From positions 175,115 to 239,114 of the forward strand of contig NZ_PJME01000009.1 in assembly GCF_002954775.1 (NCBI RefSeq): 64,000 bases of DNA. The letters run 5' to 3'. Shown one piece after another: positions 9,013 through 17,572 of the stretch; position 1 is the first letter of the stretch, and every line of letters begins with the position of its first letter. The translations under genes were made by a program, and so were the position numbers. The notes beneath the pieces are model-generated. The model saw only the letters and a list, made by a program, of their open reading frames with translations, did not search any database and was not told the DNA's origin. Origin of the DNA: Streptomyces geranii. GTDB lineage: Bacteria; Actinomycetota; Actinomycetes; Streptomycetales; Streptomycetaceae.

Positions 9013-10644
9013 ATGGACGCCGTCACCCAGGTCCCCACCCCCGTCAACGAGCCGGTGCGCGGCTACGCCCCCGGTTCGCCCGAACGCGCCCGGCTCGAAG
9101 CCAAGTTGAAGGAGCTGGCCGAGAACCCGGTCGACCTGACGATGACCATCGGCGGCGCACGGCGCATGGGCGGCGGCGACCGCGTCGACGTCGTACAGCC
9201 GCACAACCACAAGGCCCGCCTGGGCACTTACGCCAACGCCACCCAGCAGGACGCCCAGGACGCGATCGACGCGGCCCTCGCCGCCGCGCCCGCCTGGCGC
9301 GCGATGGCGTTCGACGACCGCGCCGCGATCATCCTGCGCGCCGCCGAACTCCTCGCAGGACCCTGGCGCGAGACCCTCGCCGCGTCCACCATGCTCGGCC
9401 AGTCGAAGACCGCCCAGCAGGCCGAGATCGACTCCTCCTGCGAGCTGATCGACTTCTGGCGCTTCAACGTCAAGTACGCCCGAGACCTGCTCGCCGAGCA
9501 GCCGCCCGCCAACTCCCCGGGCGTCTGGAACCGCCTGGACCACCGCCCCCTCGAAGGCTTCGTCTACGCGATCACCCCCTTCAACTTCACGGCGATCGCG
9601 GGCAACCTGCCCACCGCCCCCGCCCTCATGGGCAATGTCGTCGTCTGGAAGCCGTCCCCGACCCAGACCCACTCGGCCGTCCTCCTGATGCGGTTGCTGG
9701 AGGAGGCGGGCCTGCCCAAGGGCGTCATCAACCTCGTCACCGGTGACGGCATCGACGTCTCCGAAGTGGCCCTGGAACACCGGGACTTGGCGGGCATCCA
9801 CTTCACGGGCTCGACGAAGACCTTCCAGTACCTGTGGAAGACGATCGGCGCGAACATCGAGAAGTACCGCTCCTACCCGCGTCTGGTCGGCGAGACCGGC
9901 GGCAAGGACTTCGTCGTCGCCCACCCGAGCGCGGACCGGGCGGTCCTGAAGACGGCGCTCACGCGCGGTGCCTTCGAGTACCAGGGCCAGAAGTGCAGCG
10001 CGACCTCCCGCGCCTACATCCCCGCGTCGATCTGGAACGACGGTTTCCGCGAGGAATTCGCCGCCGAGGTCGACCAGTTGACGATGGGTGACGTCACCGA
10101 CCTCACCCACTTCATCGGCGCGGTGATCGACGAGCGGGCCTTCGCCAAGAACAAGGCCGCGATCGACCGCGCGAAGACCGACCCGACCTGCACGATCGTG
10201 GCGGGCGGCGCGTACGACGACTCGGTCGGCTACTTCGTCCGCCCGACGGTCGTGGAGTGCACGGACCCGGCCAACCAGGTCTTCACCACGGAGTACTTCG
10301 GCCCCTTCCTCGCGGTGTACGTCTACGAGGACGAGCAGTACGACACGATGCTGGCCCAGATGGAGTCGGTCTCGGACTACGCGCTCACGGGCTCGGTGAT
10401 CTCGGCGGACCGCGCGGCAGCCGCGTACACGATGGAGAAGCTGCGCTACGCGGCCGGCAACTTCTACATCAACGACAAGTCGACGGGCGCGGTCGTCGGC
10501 CAGCAGCCCTTCGGTGGCGGCCGGGCCTCCGGCACCAACGACAAGGCGGGCGCCCCGCAGAACCTGATGCGCTGGACGCTGACCCGGGCCATCAAGGAGA
10601 CGCTGGTCGCCCCGACCGACTACACGTACCCGCACATGGGCTGA
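9013..10644 (+). CDS. pruA: L-glutamate gamma-semialdehyde (P5C) dehydrogenase
   Basis: A 543-aa aldehyde dehydrogenase that completes proline catabolism by NAD-dependent oxidation of P5C/glutamate semialdehyde to glutamate. The catalytic Cys is 328 in GQKCSATSR and the general base Glu is 294 in VGETGGKDF. ITPFNFTAIAGN and the FTGS nucleotide-binding segment are also present. Length and motifs fit the eukaryote-like PruA group rather than general ALDHs. ATG at 9013 follows the AGGAGT-like site at 8998. Co-directional with proline dehydrogenase and probably co-transcribed. Confidence 0.95.
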   Translation: MDAVTQVPTPVNEPVRGYAPGSPERARLEAKLKELAENPVDLTMTIGGARRMGGGDRVDVVQPHNHKARLGTYANATQQDAQDAIDAALAAAPAWRAMAFDDRAAIILRAAELLAGPWRETLAASTMLGQSKTAQQAEIDSSCELIDFWRFNVKYARDLLAEQPPANSPGVWNRLDHRPLEGFVYAITPFNFTAIAGNLPTAPALMGNVVVWKPSPTQTHSAVLLMRLLEEAGLPKGVINLVTGDGIDVSEVALEHRDLAGIHFTGSTKTFQYLWKTIGANIEKYRSYPRLVGETGGKDFVVAHPSADRAVLKTALTRGAFEYQGQKCSATSRAYIPASIWNDGFREEFAAEVDQLTMGDVTDLTHFIGAVIDERAFAKNKAAIDRAKTDPTCTIVAGGAYDDSVGYFVRPTVVECTDPANQVFTTEYFGPFLAVYVYEDEQYDTMLAQMESVSDYALTGSVISADRAAAAYTMEKLRYAAGNFYINDKSTGAVVGQQPFGGGRASGTNDKAGAPQNLMRWTLTRAIKETLVAPTDYTYPHMG

Positions 10645-10700
10645 ATCTCCCTCACGATCTCCCTCGCGCAACGGGTTGTGGGCCGGGCAGACTTCGGCCC

Positions 10701-11561
10701 ATGACCCGGACGGAGCGTGTGCTGACCGATGACGGGACCGCGCTGTGGGCCCACCGAACCGGGCACGGCGCGGAGCCACTTGTGCTCTGCCACGGCGGAC
10801 CCGGCCTGTGGGACATGTTCGAGGACGTCGCCGAACTCCTCGGCGACGCCGCCTCGGTGATCCGCTGGGACCAGCGCGGCTGTGGCCGCTCGGCCCCGTC
10901 CGAGGGCCCCTGGACGACCGAGCGGGCGGTTGCCGATCTCGACGCCGTACGGGCCCACTTCGGCCTGGAGCGGATGACCCTGCTCGGGCACTCCTGGGGC
11001 GCGCAGCTGGCCCTGTCCTACGCGCTGGCCCGTCCCGAGCGGGTCCGCGCCCTCGTCTATGTGAGCGGCACGGGAATCGGCCCGGACGCCGACTGGCACG
11101 ACGCCTACCGGCACAACTTCCGTGCCCGGCTCGCCGAGTCACCCGAACTCCTCGCCCGCTGGAGCGAGTTGACGGACCGTCGGCCGGAGCTGTCCGAGTC
11201 CGAGGCGCGGGAGAGCGCCGTACTCCAGTGGTCGGCCGAATTCCCGGACCGGGAGCGGGCGTTGGCGCATGCCCACCGCATGGCCGAGCCCTGGTTCGGC
11301 GTCAACCTCGCCTGCAACCAGGCCTTCAACGCCGAGCGGAGGCAGACCTGGGGCACCCCCGACCTGTACGAGCGCTGCCGGGCGCTCGACGTCCCCGTGG
11401 TCATCGTCGACGGTCCTGCCGACCTCCGCCCCCGTACGGCGGTCGACTCCCTGCAGCGGGCCCTGCCGCGCGTACGGCGGGTGGTCCTGCCGGAGGCCGG
11501 TCATCTCCCCTGGGTCGAGGATCCGACCGGCTTCCGGCAGGCGGTCAGGTCGGTAGTCTGA
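10701..11561 (+). CDS. Alpha/beta hydrolase, proline iminopeptidase-like
   Basis: A 286-aa cytoplasmic alpha/beta hydrolase. HGGPG near residue 35 forms the oxyanion loop, WDQRGCGRS is the signature block after beta-4, the nucleophile is Ser98 in GHSWG, and the catalytic His is in the C-terminal GHLPW. The HGGPG plus DQRGCGRS pair is typical of prolyl aminopeptidase (S33) relatives. Its position directly after the proline catabolic genes is suggestive, since it could release N-terminal proline, but substrate cannot be read from sequence. It ends one base before the convergent GH97 stop codon. Confidence 0.8.
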   Translation: MTRTERVLTDDGTALWAHRTGHGAEPLVLCHGGPGLWDMFEDVAELLGDAASVIRWDQRGCGRSAPSEGPWTTERAVADLDAVRAHFGLERMTLLGHSWGAQLALSYALARPERVRALVYVSGTGIGPDADWHDAYRHNFRARLAESPELLARWSELTDRRPELSESEARESAVLQWSAEFPDRERALAHAHRMAEPWFGVNLACNQAFNAERRQTWGTPDLYERCRALDVPVVIVDGPADLRPRTAVDSLQRALPRVRRVVLPEAGHLPWVEDPTGFRQAVRSVV

Positions 11562-11562
11562 A

Positions 11563-13458
11563 TCAGTTCTCGCAGGTCGTCCGGCCCGGGTGCCACCGGC
11601 AGGCCAGCGCGGCGAAGCCGCCGTCCGTGATCACCGGTACGGCGATGGTGGCACCCCCCTTCGCGACCCGCGTCCCGCGCACCAGCCCCGCCGGACCGTC
11701 CGTCACCGTCTCCACCAGCCAGCGCCCGGCGCCCAGCCGCAGCGGCACGTCCGCCGTGTGCGCCGCGCCCGCGAACGTACCGCCGATGAACCACCGTCCG
11801 TCCGCCGCCCGTCGGGCGAGCACGGCGGCCCTGCCCGGGTCACCGGTCAGCAGCCGCGTCTCCTCCCAGCGCGCCGGCAACTGCTCCAGATAGGCGCGAG
11901 CCTCGGGACGCGCCTCGTACGACTCCGGAGTGCCGGCGAGGTTCTGGATGCCCGACTCGTACAGCACCGTCAGCCCCAACTCACCCGCGTCGGAAGCCAC
12001 GTTGGGGCGGAACGGGCGGTGGAAGGCGCCCGGGGTGAAGTCCATCGAGCCGATCACGTTCCGGGTGAAGGGAAGCGAGGCCAGCTGCTCGGCGGTGTTG
12101 TTGCGCTTCTCCTCCCCGCCCACGCCCTCCATGGTCATGACCTGCGGCCAGGTGCGCTGCATGCCCTTCGGGATCGTGGAGCCATGGAAGTTGACGAGGA
12201 GGTGGTGCCGGGCCGTCGCTTCCAAGGCCTCGTCGTACCAGCGCATCCGCGCCTGCGACTCCGAGTCCATGAAGTCGATCTTCACGCCCTTGACGCCCCA
12301 ACTCGCCAGCGTGCCGAGCCACTTCTCCCGCTCGACCGGGTCGGTGAGCAGCGTGTAGTGCAGCCACACCTGGACCCCGACGCCCTTGGCCGCCGCGTAC
12401 CGCACCAGCTCCGGCATCCAGCTGTTCGTCTGCCAGTCGGGGTCGATGACGTCCCACTCGCCGGGCTTGTAGTACCAGCCCGCGTCCACGACCTCGTACG
12501 GCCACTTCCGCTCGGCCGCGTAGTCGACATACCTCTTCTGCGCGGCCAGGCTCTGCCCGGCCTCCTTGCCGCCCGCGAGCCAGGTCCACAGGGCCGGGCC
12601 CGGCTTGATCCAGGAGGTGTCCCGGACCTTGGAGGGCGGGGCCAGGTCGTCGACGAGGGTCGACTCGGTCACGGTGGCCAGATCGCCCGTGACGATCGTG
12701 CGCCAGGGTGTCCTCAACGAGCCCTCGACAGCGACGGGTTCGTCGTTCCAGAGGCTCACCCTGTACGTCGGCGAGTTCGCCTCGTGGGTCAAGTGGGCGC
12801 CCGAATAGGTGCCGTTGAGGTCGGACTCGGCGATCAGCGCGTAGCCGCCGGGGGTGTTGAACAGGGCCTGCATCGAGTAGGAGCCCGCCGGGGCGGCAGC
12901 CGCCGACTCGTAGCGTTTGAAGGGGAGTTCGTTGTCGGCGCGGTAGGCGTTGATGACGGCCTGGCTGCCCGTGGGGAGCGTGAAGGCGGACGTCTCGCGC
13001 AGGACGTTCCCGGTGGAGCGCGGCAGGACGTAGCGGTAGGCGACACCGTCCCCGGCGACCCGGACCAGCAGATCGAGCCGGGCACCCTCCGCCGTACGGA
13101 AGCGGAAGCGGGACTCGGTCATCCGGGCAACCCGCGCACGGGACTTGCCCGTTGTGGACGCATAGCGCTCGGTGACCGTCCGGGTGGTGCGGCCGGTCAG
13201 CTCCAACCCCTTGGAGAAGTCGGCCTGTTCGGTGACCAGGCCCAGGGGGGAGGGGGCGAGGATCTGCTCGCCGGCCCGTCTCACCGTGATAGTCGGCTGC
13301 CCGTCGGCCGGGTCCAGCGCGACGACGGCCGTGGGGGAGGAGCCGGGCGGGGCCTTCACCTCCCAGGCCGCCGCCGGTCCGCCGGTATGCGCACCCGCCG
13401 GGACGGCGGTCACCGCCGCGGCGAGTAACGCGGAACACAGAGTCAGCGCGATCGACAT
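11563..13458 (-). CDS. Secreted glycoside hydrolase family 97 (alpha-glucosidase/alpha-galactosidase type)
   Basis: A 631-aa enzyme with an N-terminal signal peptide (MSIALTLCSALLAAAVTAVP). ATG 13458 is preferred over 13485 because GAAGGGG lies just upstream. The N-terminal beta-sandwich is followed by a TIM barrel with WTWLAGGKEAGQS, YEVVDAGWYY and GVKGVKIDFMDSES, then the GH97 hallmark NVIGSMDFTPGAF. Asp395 in KIDFMD sits where retaining GH97 enzymes carry their nucleophile, which argues for the retaining alpha-galactosidase-like branch rather than the inverting SusB branch. Likely degrades alpha-linked oligosaccharides outside the cell. Sugar specificity is not certain. Confidence 0.85.
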   Translation of the reverse strand: MSIALTLCSALLAAAVTAVPAGAHTGGPAAAWEVKAPPGSSPTAVVALDPADGQPTITVRRAGEQILAPSPLGLVTEQADFSKGLELTGRTTRTVTERYASTTGKSRARVARMTESRFRFRTAEGARLDLLVRVAGDGVAYRYVLPRSTGNVLRETSAFTLPTGSQAVINAYRADNELPFKRYESAAAAPAGSYSMQALFNTPGGYALIAESDLNGTYSGAHLTHEANSPTYRVSLWNDEPVAVEGSLRTPWRTIVTGDLATVTESTLVDDLAPPSKVRDTSWIKPGPALWTWLAGGKEAGQSLAAQKRYVDYAAERKWPYEVVDAGWYYKPGEWDVIDPDWQTNSWMPELVRYAAAKGVGVQVWLHYTLLTDPVEREKWLGTLASWGVKGVKIDFMDSESQARMRWYDEALEATARHHLLVNFHGSTIPKGMQRTWPQVMTMEGVGGEEKRNNTAEQLASLPFTRNVIGSMDFTPGAFHRPFRPNVASDAGELGLTVLYESGIQNLAGTPESYEARPEARAYLEQLPARWEETRLLTGDPGRAAVLARRAADGRWFIGGTFAGAAHTADVPLRLGAGRWLVETVTDGPAGLVRGTRVAKGGATIAVPVITDGGFAALACRWHPGRTTCEN

Positions 13459-13609
13459 GAAGTACCCCTTCAGTCGTTCAGTCATCCGATGACTGTGAGG
13501 CTGCTGGGTGACAATGGGCCTGTCAAGGTGTCAGGCAGCGCTTTCTGTGTGTTGGAGATCCGATCAATTAACCGCGCAGTATCCGGACATGCCCCGGGAT
13601 ACTGGACCC

Positions 13610-14152
13610 ATGGCCCCCACCCCGCGCACCGCGCACACGGCCGACCTCACCTCCGCCGAACTCGCCGCCGCCCGTGACCTCATGGGCGCCTCCTTCGACG
13701 GCGGCTTCGCCGACGAGGACTGGGAGCACGCGCTCGGCGGCATCCATGCCCTTGTCCACGACGAGACGGGCCGCCTGCTCGCCCATGGCTCGGTCGTCAT
13801 GCGTCGCGCGCTGCACCGGGGCCGCTGGCTGCGCGTCGGCTACGTCGAAGCGGTCGGGGTCCGTGCCGACGCCCGCCGCCACGGCCTCGGCGGACAGGTG
13901 CTGGGCGCGCTGGAGCGGATCGTCGACGGCGGCTACGACCTCGGCGCGCTGTCCGCGAGCGCCGACGGCGCCTCCCTCTATCTCGCCCGGGGCTGGCAGC
14001 GCTGGCCGGGCCGGATCGGCGCCCTCGGTCCGCAGGGCGTCGTCCACCTCCCGGACGAGGAGGGCGACGTCTTCGTACGCCCGGCGGCCGTCGGCTCGCT
14101 CGACCCGTCCGACGGTCTGGTCTTCGACTGGCGGGACGGCGACGTGCTGTGA
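13610..14152 (+). CDS. Aminoglycoside 2'-N-acetyltransferase-like GNAT, AAC(2')-I family
   Basis: A 180-aa GNAT protein that matches, from memory, the AAC(2')-I family of mycobacteria and Providencia block for block: RTAHTADL near the N-terminus, EDWEHALGGIHAL, RVGYVEAVGVRADARRHGLG (acetyl-CoA loop), YDLGALSAS, SLYLARGWQRWPG, GDVFVRP and the C-terminal DWRDGDVL. Length (about 180 aa) matches. The enzyme would transfer acetyl from acetyl-CoA to the 2'-amino group of aminoglycosides, or act on a related cell-wall or metabolic amine. ATG 13610 is chosen by alignment with the family start; ATG 13589 is also in frame. No aminoglycoside cluster is near. Confidence 0.85.
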   Translation: MAPTPRTAHTADLTSAELAAARDLMGASFDGGFADEDWEHALGGIHALVHDETGRLLAHGSVVMRRALHRGRWLRVGYVEAVGVRADARRHGLGGQVLGALERIVDGGYDLGALSASADGASLYLARGWQRWPGRIGALGPQGVVHLPDEEGDVFVRPAAVGSLDPSDGLVFDWRDGDVL

Positions 14153-14413
14153 CCTGGCGCATGAGGCGGCACAAAAGGGCAGGTCGGCAGGGGGTGGCCC
14201 AATCGGCCGTCTCAGATAGTAGGAAGTCCGAGTAATTGTGGAGACAGATGCCCTGTCCTCACCTAGCTTTGTAGAAGCCGAACGTCTCGCTAGACCAAGC
14301 GAATGACGGTCGTGAGCCGGAGCCCGTGCAGGCAACCCCTGCGGCACCGTCGCTCCCCGTCCCACCCGGCGTCTCGTATTCCCCCCGCCCTCCTCCCTAG
14401 GAGTCGATTCCCC
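14153..14413 (+). other. 261-bp intergenic leader of the 43-aa gene
   Basis: No ORF is supported here. The stretch is less GC-rich at its start (14195-14290) and holds several small inverted repeats, such as GCAGG-(6)-CCTGC at 14328-14342, plus a C-run and AGGAGT before the ATG at 14414. It contains a GGCAACC segment that recalls the SAM riboswitch clan but no convincing full fold. It probably carries a promoter and a structured 5' UTR. Confidence 0.4.
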
Positions 14414-14545
14414 ATGGCCGAGACGACCGTCCGCCGCCGCGTCCGCCACGTCTCCCCGACGAGCGAGTCCGACCGCAAGAACGCCGCCGCAGCACTCCAG
14501 CGCGCCCTCGACCGCCGGGACAACGGCGGCCAGACCGGCCACTGA
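14414..14545 (+). CDS. 43-aa basic hypothetical protein
   Basis: A small, very basic protein (VRRRVRHVSPTSESDRKNAA ... DRRDNGGQTGH), with an Ala-rich predicted helix in the second half and no membrane segment. It is supported by an AGGAGT ribosome site at about 14399, strong third-position GC bias, and a long leader. Function unknown. Its stop is 10 bp from the stop of the convergent phosphatase gene. Confidence 0.6.
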   Translation: MAETTVRRRVRHVSPTSESDRKNAAAALQRALDRRDNGGQTGH

Positions 14546-14555
14546 ACGCGGCCGG

Positions 14556-16112
14556 TCACGCCCGCCGCACCTCGAAGTGGTCGATCCGCTCCCCGTTCTC
14601 CGCCAGAGCCGACACCTTGAGCCGGGGAGCCGCGCCCGGAGCACCGGTCTGCGCCTCCACCGAGAGGAACGAGTAGCCGGTGTAGCGCACCCGGGACCAC
14701 TCCACGGTGTCCTCGTGCCGCTCCTGCGACTTCGTCCAGTAGTAGCTCTCCACCGACTCCCGGTCGACGACCTTCCCCTCGAAGCTGTCCTTCACCCCGA
14801 CGGGGAAGCTGTACAGGCTCCGCCCCGCACCGCCCGCCGTGACGTACACGGTCCCGTCCCGCGTCGGATCGGTGGTCGCTCCGACGGGCACCTTCCGGCC
14901 CACCCGGCCGCCCCTGAGAGCGTCCGTCCGCTCGTACACATGGTTGTGGCCGTTGATCACCAGATCGACCCGGTACTTGTCGAAGAGCGGCAGCCAGGCG
15001 TCCCGTACCCCGCCGTCCGAGGCATGGGTGGACGTCGAGTAGGTGCAGTGGTGGAAGAAGACGACGACGAAGTCGATCCCGTCCGACGCCCGCAGCTCCG
15101 CCAGCCGCCGGTCCAGCCACGCCGTCTGGCGGCCGTCCGTGTGCCCCAGGTTCGCCGGGATCTCGTACGACACGTCGTTCGCGTCCAGCGCCACGACGCC
15201 GACGTTGCCGTACGTGAAGGAGTAGGCGCCCGGGGTGTTCCGGGGGTCGAAGCCGTTCTCCGGGAGCGACCAGCGGGCCGACTGGCCGCCGTAGCCGTTG
15301 GGCGAGTACCACGCCTCCATGTCGTGGTTGCCGGTCGTCACCATCCACGGCACCGACTTCGCGACCGTCTCCGTCTGCTTCAGGAACAGGTCCCAGGCGG
15401 TCGGGTCGTAGGTGTCCGACTTCTCGCCGTGGCCGGTGACGTCCGCGTAGCAGATGTCCCCGGCGTGGAGGTGGAAGGCGGGGTCCCGGCCGAGGATCAG
15501 CTTGTCGTTGGCGAGCGCCTCGGGGGTCACGCCCTGGTCGCCGAAGGCCGTGAACACGAAGCTCGCGGGCGCGGTCGCGGGCGCCGTACGGAACGTGCCG
15601 AGGGCGGACCGGTGCGCGCTCGACGCCGGGTCGAAGCCCTCGTGGCCGACGCCGTAGTAATACGTCGTCCCGGGGCGCAGTCCGTCGAGGGCCGCGTGGA
15701 CGTAGTACTGGTCCAGGTCGAGGCGGATGCCCGTCAGGCCCGGCGTGTGCAGCGCGCGGACCTCGGCGTCGATGCGGCGGCTCAGGTCGCCCGGCGTCGG
15801 CCCGACCCGCACGTACGGCTTCCTGACCGCGAACGGCACCTGCCAGGAGATCCGCATCTGCGTCTTCGGGTCGGCGCCGAAGGCGAGATGGCGGCCGAAG
15901 GGCGTGACGGCCGAGCCGGGCACCTTGCCGGTCGCCGGGTCCGCCGGGCCCGTGCTCGACGAGCAGCCGCCGACCAGCCCGGCACCGGCCAGCGCGCCCG
16001 CCGTCACCAGCGCACGGCGCCGGGTGAGACGCGTGCGCAGGTACTCGTACTGCTCCGCCATGCTCAGCCGTCCTGCGAGCTGCGGCGGGATGCCGACGTT
16101 CGGGGTGTCCAT
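14556..16112 (-). CDS. Tat-exported purple acid phosphatase-like metallophosphoesterase lipoprotein
   Basis: A 518-aa protein with a Tat-type N-region (TRLTRRRALVTAGALAGAG) running into a lipobox with Cys50 (LVGGC). A fibronectin-like N-terminal domain (WQVPFAVRKPYVRVG ... GTTYYYGVGHEG) is followed by the five PAP metal blocks: FGDQG, GDICYAD, GNHD, the HHC in VVVFFHHCTYS, and GHNHVYER. It would hydrolyse phosphomonoesters outside the membrane to scavenge phosphate. A candidate PHO box lies upstream on the same strand. Divergent from leuB. Confidence 0.9.
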   Translation of the reverse strand: MDTPNVGIPPQLAGRLSMAEQYEYLRTRLTRRRALVTAGALAGAGLVGGCSSSTGPADPATGKVPGSAVTPFGRHLAFGADPKTQMRISWQVPFAVRKPYVRVGPTPGDLSRRIDAEVRALHTPGLTGIRLDLDQYYVHAALDGLRPGTTYYYGVGHEGFDPASSAHRSALGTFRTAPATAPASFVFTAFGDQGVTPEALANDKLILGRDPAFHLHAGDICYADVTGHGEKSDTYDPTAWDLFLKQTETVAKSVPWMVTTGNHDMEAWYSPNGYGGQSARWSLPENGFDPRNTPGAYSFTYGNVGVVALDANDVSYEIPANLGHTDGRQTAWLDRRLAELRASDGIDFVVVFFHHCTYSTSTHASDGGVRDAWLPLFDKYRVDLVINGHNHVYERTDALRGGRVGRKVPVGATTDPTRDGTVYVTAGGAGRSLYSFPVGVKDSFEGKVVDRESVESYYWTKSQERHEDTVEWSRVRYTGYSFLSVEAQTGAPGAAPRLKVSALAENGERIDHFEVRRA

Positions 16113-16157
16113 AGGATGCGAACTTCCCAGCAAACCCCAACGCCCGCCACACATACG

Positions 16158-16175
16158 GGTGAACTGCAGTCGAAG
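16158..16175 (-). promoter_or_regulatory. Candidate PHO box upstream of the phosphatase gene
   Basis: On the minus strand, 46-63 bp before the phosphatase start, GTTCACC (16164-16158) exactly matches the conserved core of a PhoP direct-repeat unit. Eleven bases upstream, CTTCGAC (16175-16169) matches it at 4 of 7 positions. The gene's role in phosphate scavenging supports PhoP control. Only one unit is perfect, so this is tentative. Confidence 0.4.
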
Positions 16176-16188
16176 AGCGGTCGCCGCA

Positions 16189-16225
16189 GGACACTCTCGT
16201 GTCCGTATCGCGGACAACGTGTGTC
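16189..16225. promoter_or_regulatory. Paired palindromes upstream of leuB
   Basis: GGACAC-TCTC-GTGTCC (16189-16204) is followed by a looser GGACA-ACGTG-TGTC repeat (16212-16225), about one helical turn or two apart, 31-67 bp before the leuB ATG. The arrangement suggests a dimeric regulator binding at two sites. An NdgR-type regulator is encoded elsewhere in the window, but no consensus match can be claimed. Confidence 0.4.
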
Positions 16226-16255
16226 ATCCCATGGGACCAGGAGTACGGTGCCGGT

Positions 16256-17296
16256 ATGTCTCGCAGCATCAATCTCGCAGTGATTCCCGGTGACGGCATC
16301 GGCCAGGAGGTCGTGGCCCAGGGGCTCAAGATCCTCTCCGCCGTCCTTCCGCAGGATGTGAAGCTGGAGACCAAGGAGTTCGACTTCGGTGCCCGGCGCT
16401 ACCACGCCACCGGTGAGACCCTCACCGAGGCCGACCTGGACGCGCTCAAGAAGCACGACGCCATCCTGCTCGGCGCGATCGGTGACCCGAGCGTGCCGTC
16501 CGGTGTCCTGGAGCGCGGCTTCCTGCTGAAGCTCCGCTTCGCCTTCGACCACCACGTCAACCTGCGTCCGTCGAAGCTCCTCCCCGGTGTGGCCACCCCG
16601 CTCGCCGGACAGCCCGCGATCGACTTCGTCGTCGTCCGCGAGGGCACCGAGGGCCCGTACACGGGCAACGGCGGCACGATCCGCAAGGGCACCCCGCACG
16701 AGGTCGCCACCGAGGTCTCCGTGAACACGGCCTTCGGTGTCGAGCGCGTCGTCCGTGACGCCTTCGCCCGCGCCCAGGCCCGCCCCCGCAAGAAGCTGAC
16801 GCTGGTCCACAAGAACAACGTGCTGACCTTCGCGGGGCACCTGTGGACGAACATCTTCAACAAGGTGGCCGAGGAGTTCCCCGACGTCACCACGGACTAC
16901 ATCCACGTCGACGCGGCGACGATCTACCTCGTCACCGACCCCGCCCGCTTCGACGTGATCGTCACCGACAACCTCTTCGGCGACATCATCACCGACCTCG
17001 CCGCGGCCGTCTCCGGCGGCATCGGCGTCGCCGCGAGCGGGAACATCAACCCGTCCGGCGAGTACCCCTCGATGTTCGAGCCCGTGCACGGCTCGGCCCC
17101 GGACATCGCCGGTCAGGGCAAGGCCGACCCCAGCGCCACCGTCCTGTCCGTCGCCCTGCTGCTGCGCCACCTCGGCTACGAGGCGGAGGCCGTCCGCATC
17201 GAGGACGCCGTCACCGCCGACCTCGCGGAGCGCGGTACGACGACCCGTACGACCGACGAGATCGGCGACGCCCTCGCCGTACGAGTAGCGGGCTGA
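16256..17296 (+). CDS. leuB: 3-isopropylmalate dehydrogenase
   Basis: A 346-aa NAD-dependent beta-decarboxylating dehydrogenase that converts 3-isopropylmalate to 2-ketoisocaproate in leucine synthesis. The N-terminus LAVIPGDGIGQEV, VVREGTEGPYTG, and the metal/NAD block VTDNLFGDIITDLAAAVSGG followed by FEPVHGSAPDIAGQGKADP identify the family. It is somewhat shorter than the E. coli enzyme, as in other actinobacteria. It stands alone with its own palindromic promoter region upstream and a strong terminator downstream. Confidence 0.95.
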   Translation: MSRSINLAVIPGDGIGQEVVAQGLKILSAVLPQDVKLETKEFDFGARRYHATGETLTEADLDALKKHDAILLGAIGDPSVPSGVLERGFLLKLRFAFDHHVNLRPSKLLPGVATPLAGQPAIDFVVVREGTEGPYTGNGGTIRKGTPHEVATEVSVNTAFGVERVVRDAFARAQARPRKKLTLVHKNNVLTFAGHLWTNIFNKVAEEFPDVTTDYIHVDAATIYLVTDPARFDVIVTDNLFGDIITDLAAAVSGGIGVAASGNINPSGEYPSMFEPVHGSAPDIAGQGKADPSATVLSVALLLRHLGYEAEAVRIEDAVTADLAERGTTTRTTDEIGDALAVRVAG

Positions 17297-17344
17297 CCCC
17301 GCGGCGCTCACTCGATACCCCGAAGATCTCCCGAAGATCTTTCG

Positions 17345-17382
17345 AAGCCGCCGGGTCGCATACGCACCCGGCGGCTTTTCTT
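17345..17382 (+). terminator. Intrinsic terminator of leuB
   Basis: A perfect 12-bp stem AAGCCGCCGGGT / ACCCGGCGGCTT (17345-17356 and 17366-17377) with a 9-base loop runs into TTCTT. Confidence 0.9.
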
Positions 17383-17572
17383 ATGTCCCCGCCGGGTGTC
17401 ACCATCATCCCCTGGGTCGCATTCACGCCCTTTTCGTCCATGGCCCCGCCCACGCGATAATCGAACGCGGAGCCGCGGACCGAGGGAATGCTCGGACGTC
17501 CTAACACTGGCCACTGGCAGTAGCAGGCGTGAGCGCGGCCCGTCACACACAACCGGTGAAGGACACCCACTC

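Noticed and set aside
14290..14413. SAM-IV riboswitch
   Set aside because: Only GGCAACC and scattered fragments match; the closing stems of the SAM-IV fold could not be found by eye, and the gene after it is not a sulfur gene.
17383..17460. 25-codon ORF with Val-Thr-Ile-Ile before ilvE, as a possible leader peptide
   Set aside because: Uses common ATC codons, no terminator or antiterminator follows it, and it starts directly after the leuB terminator.
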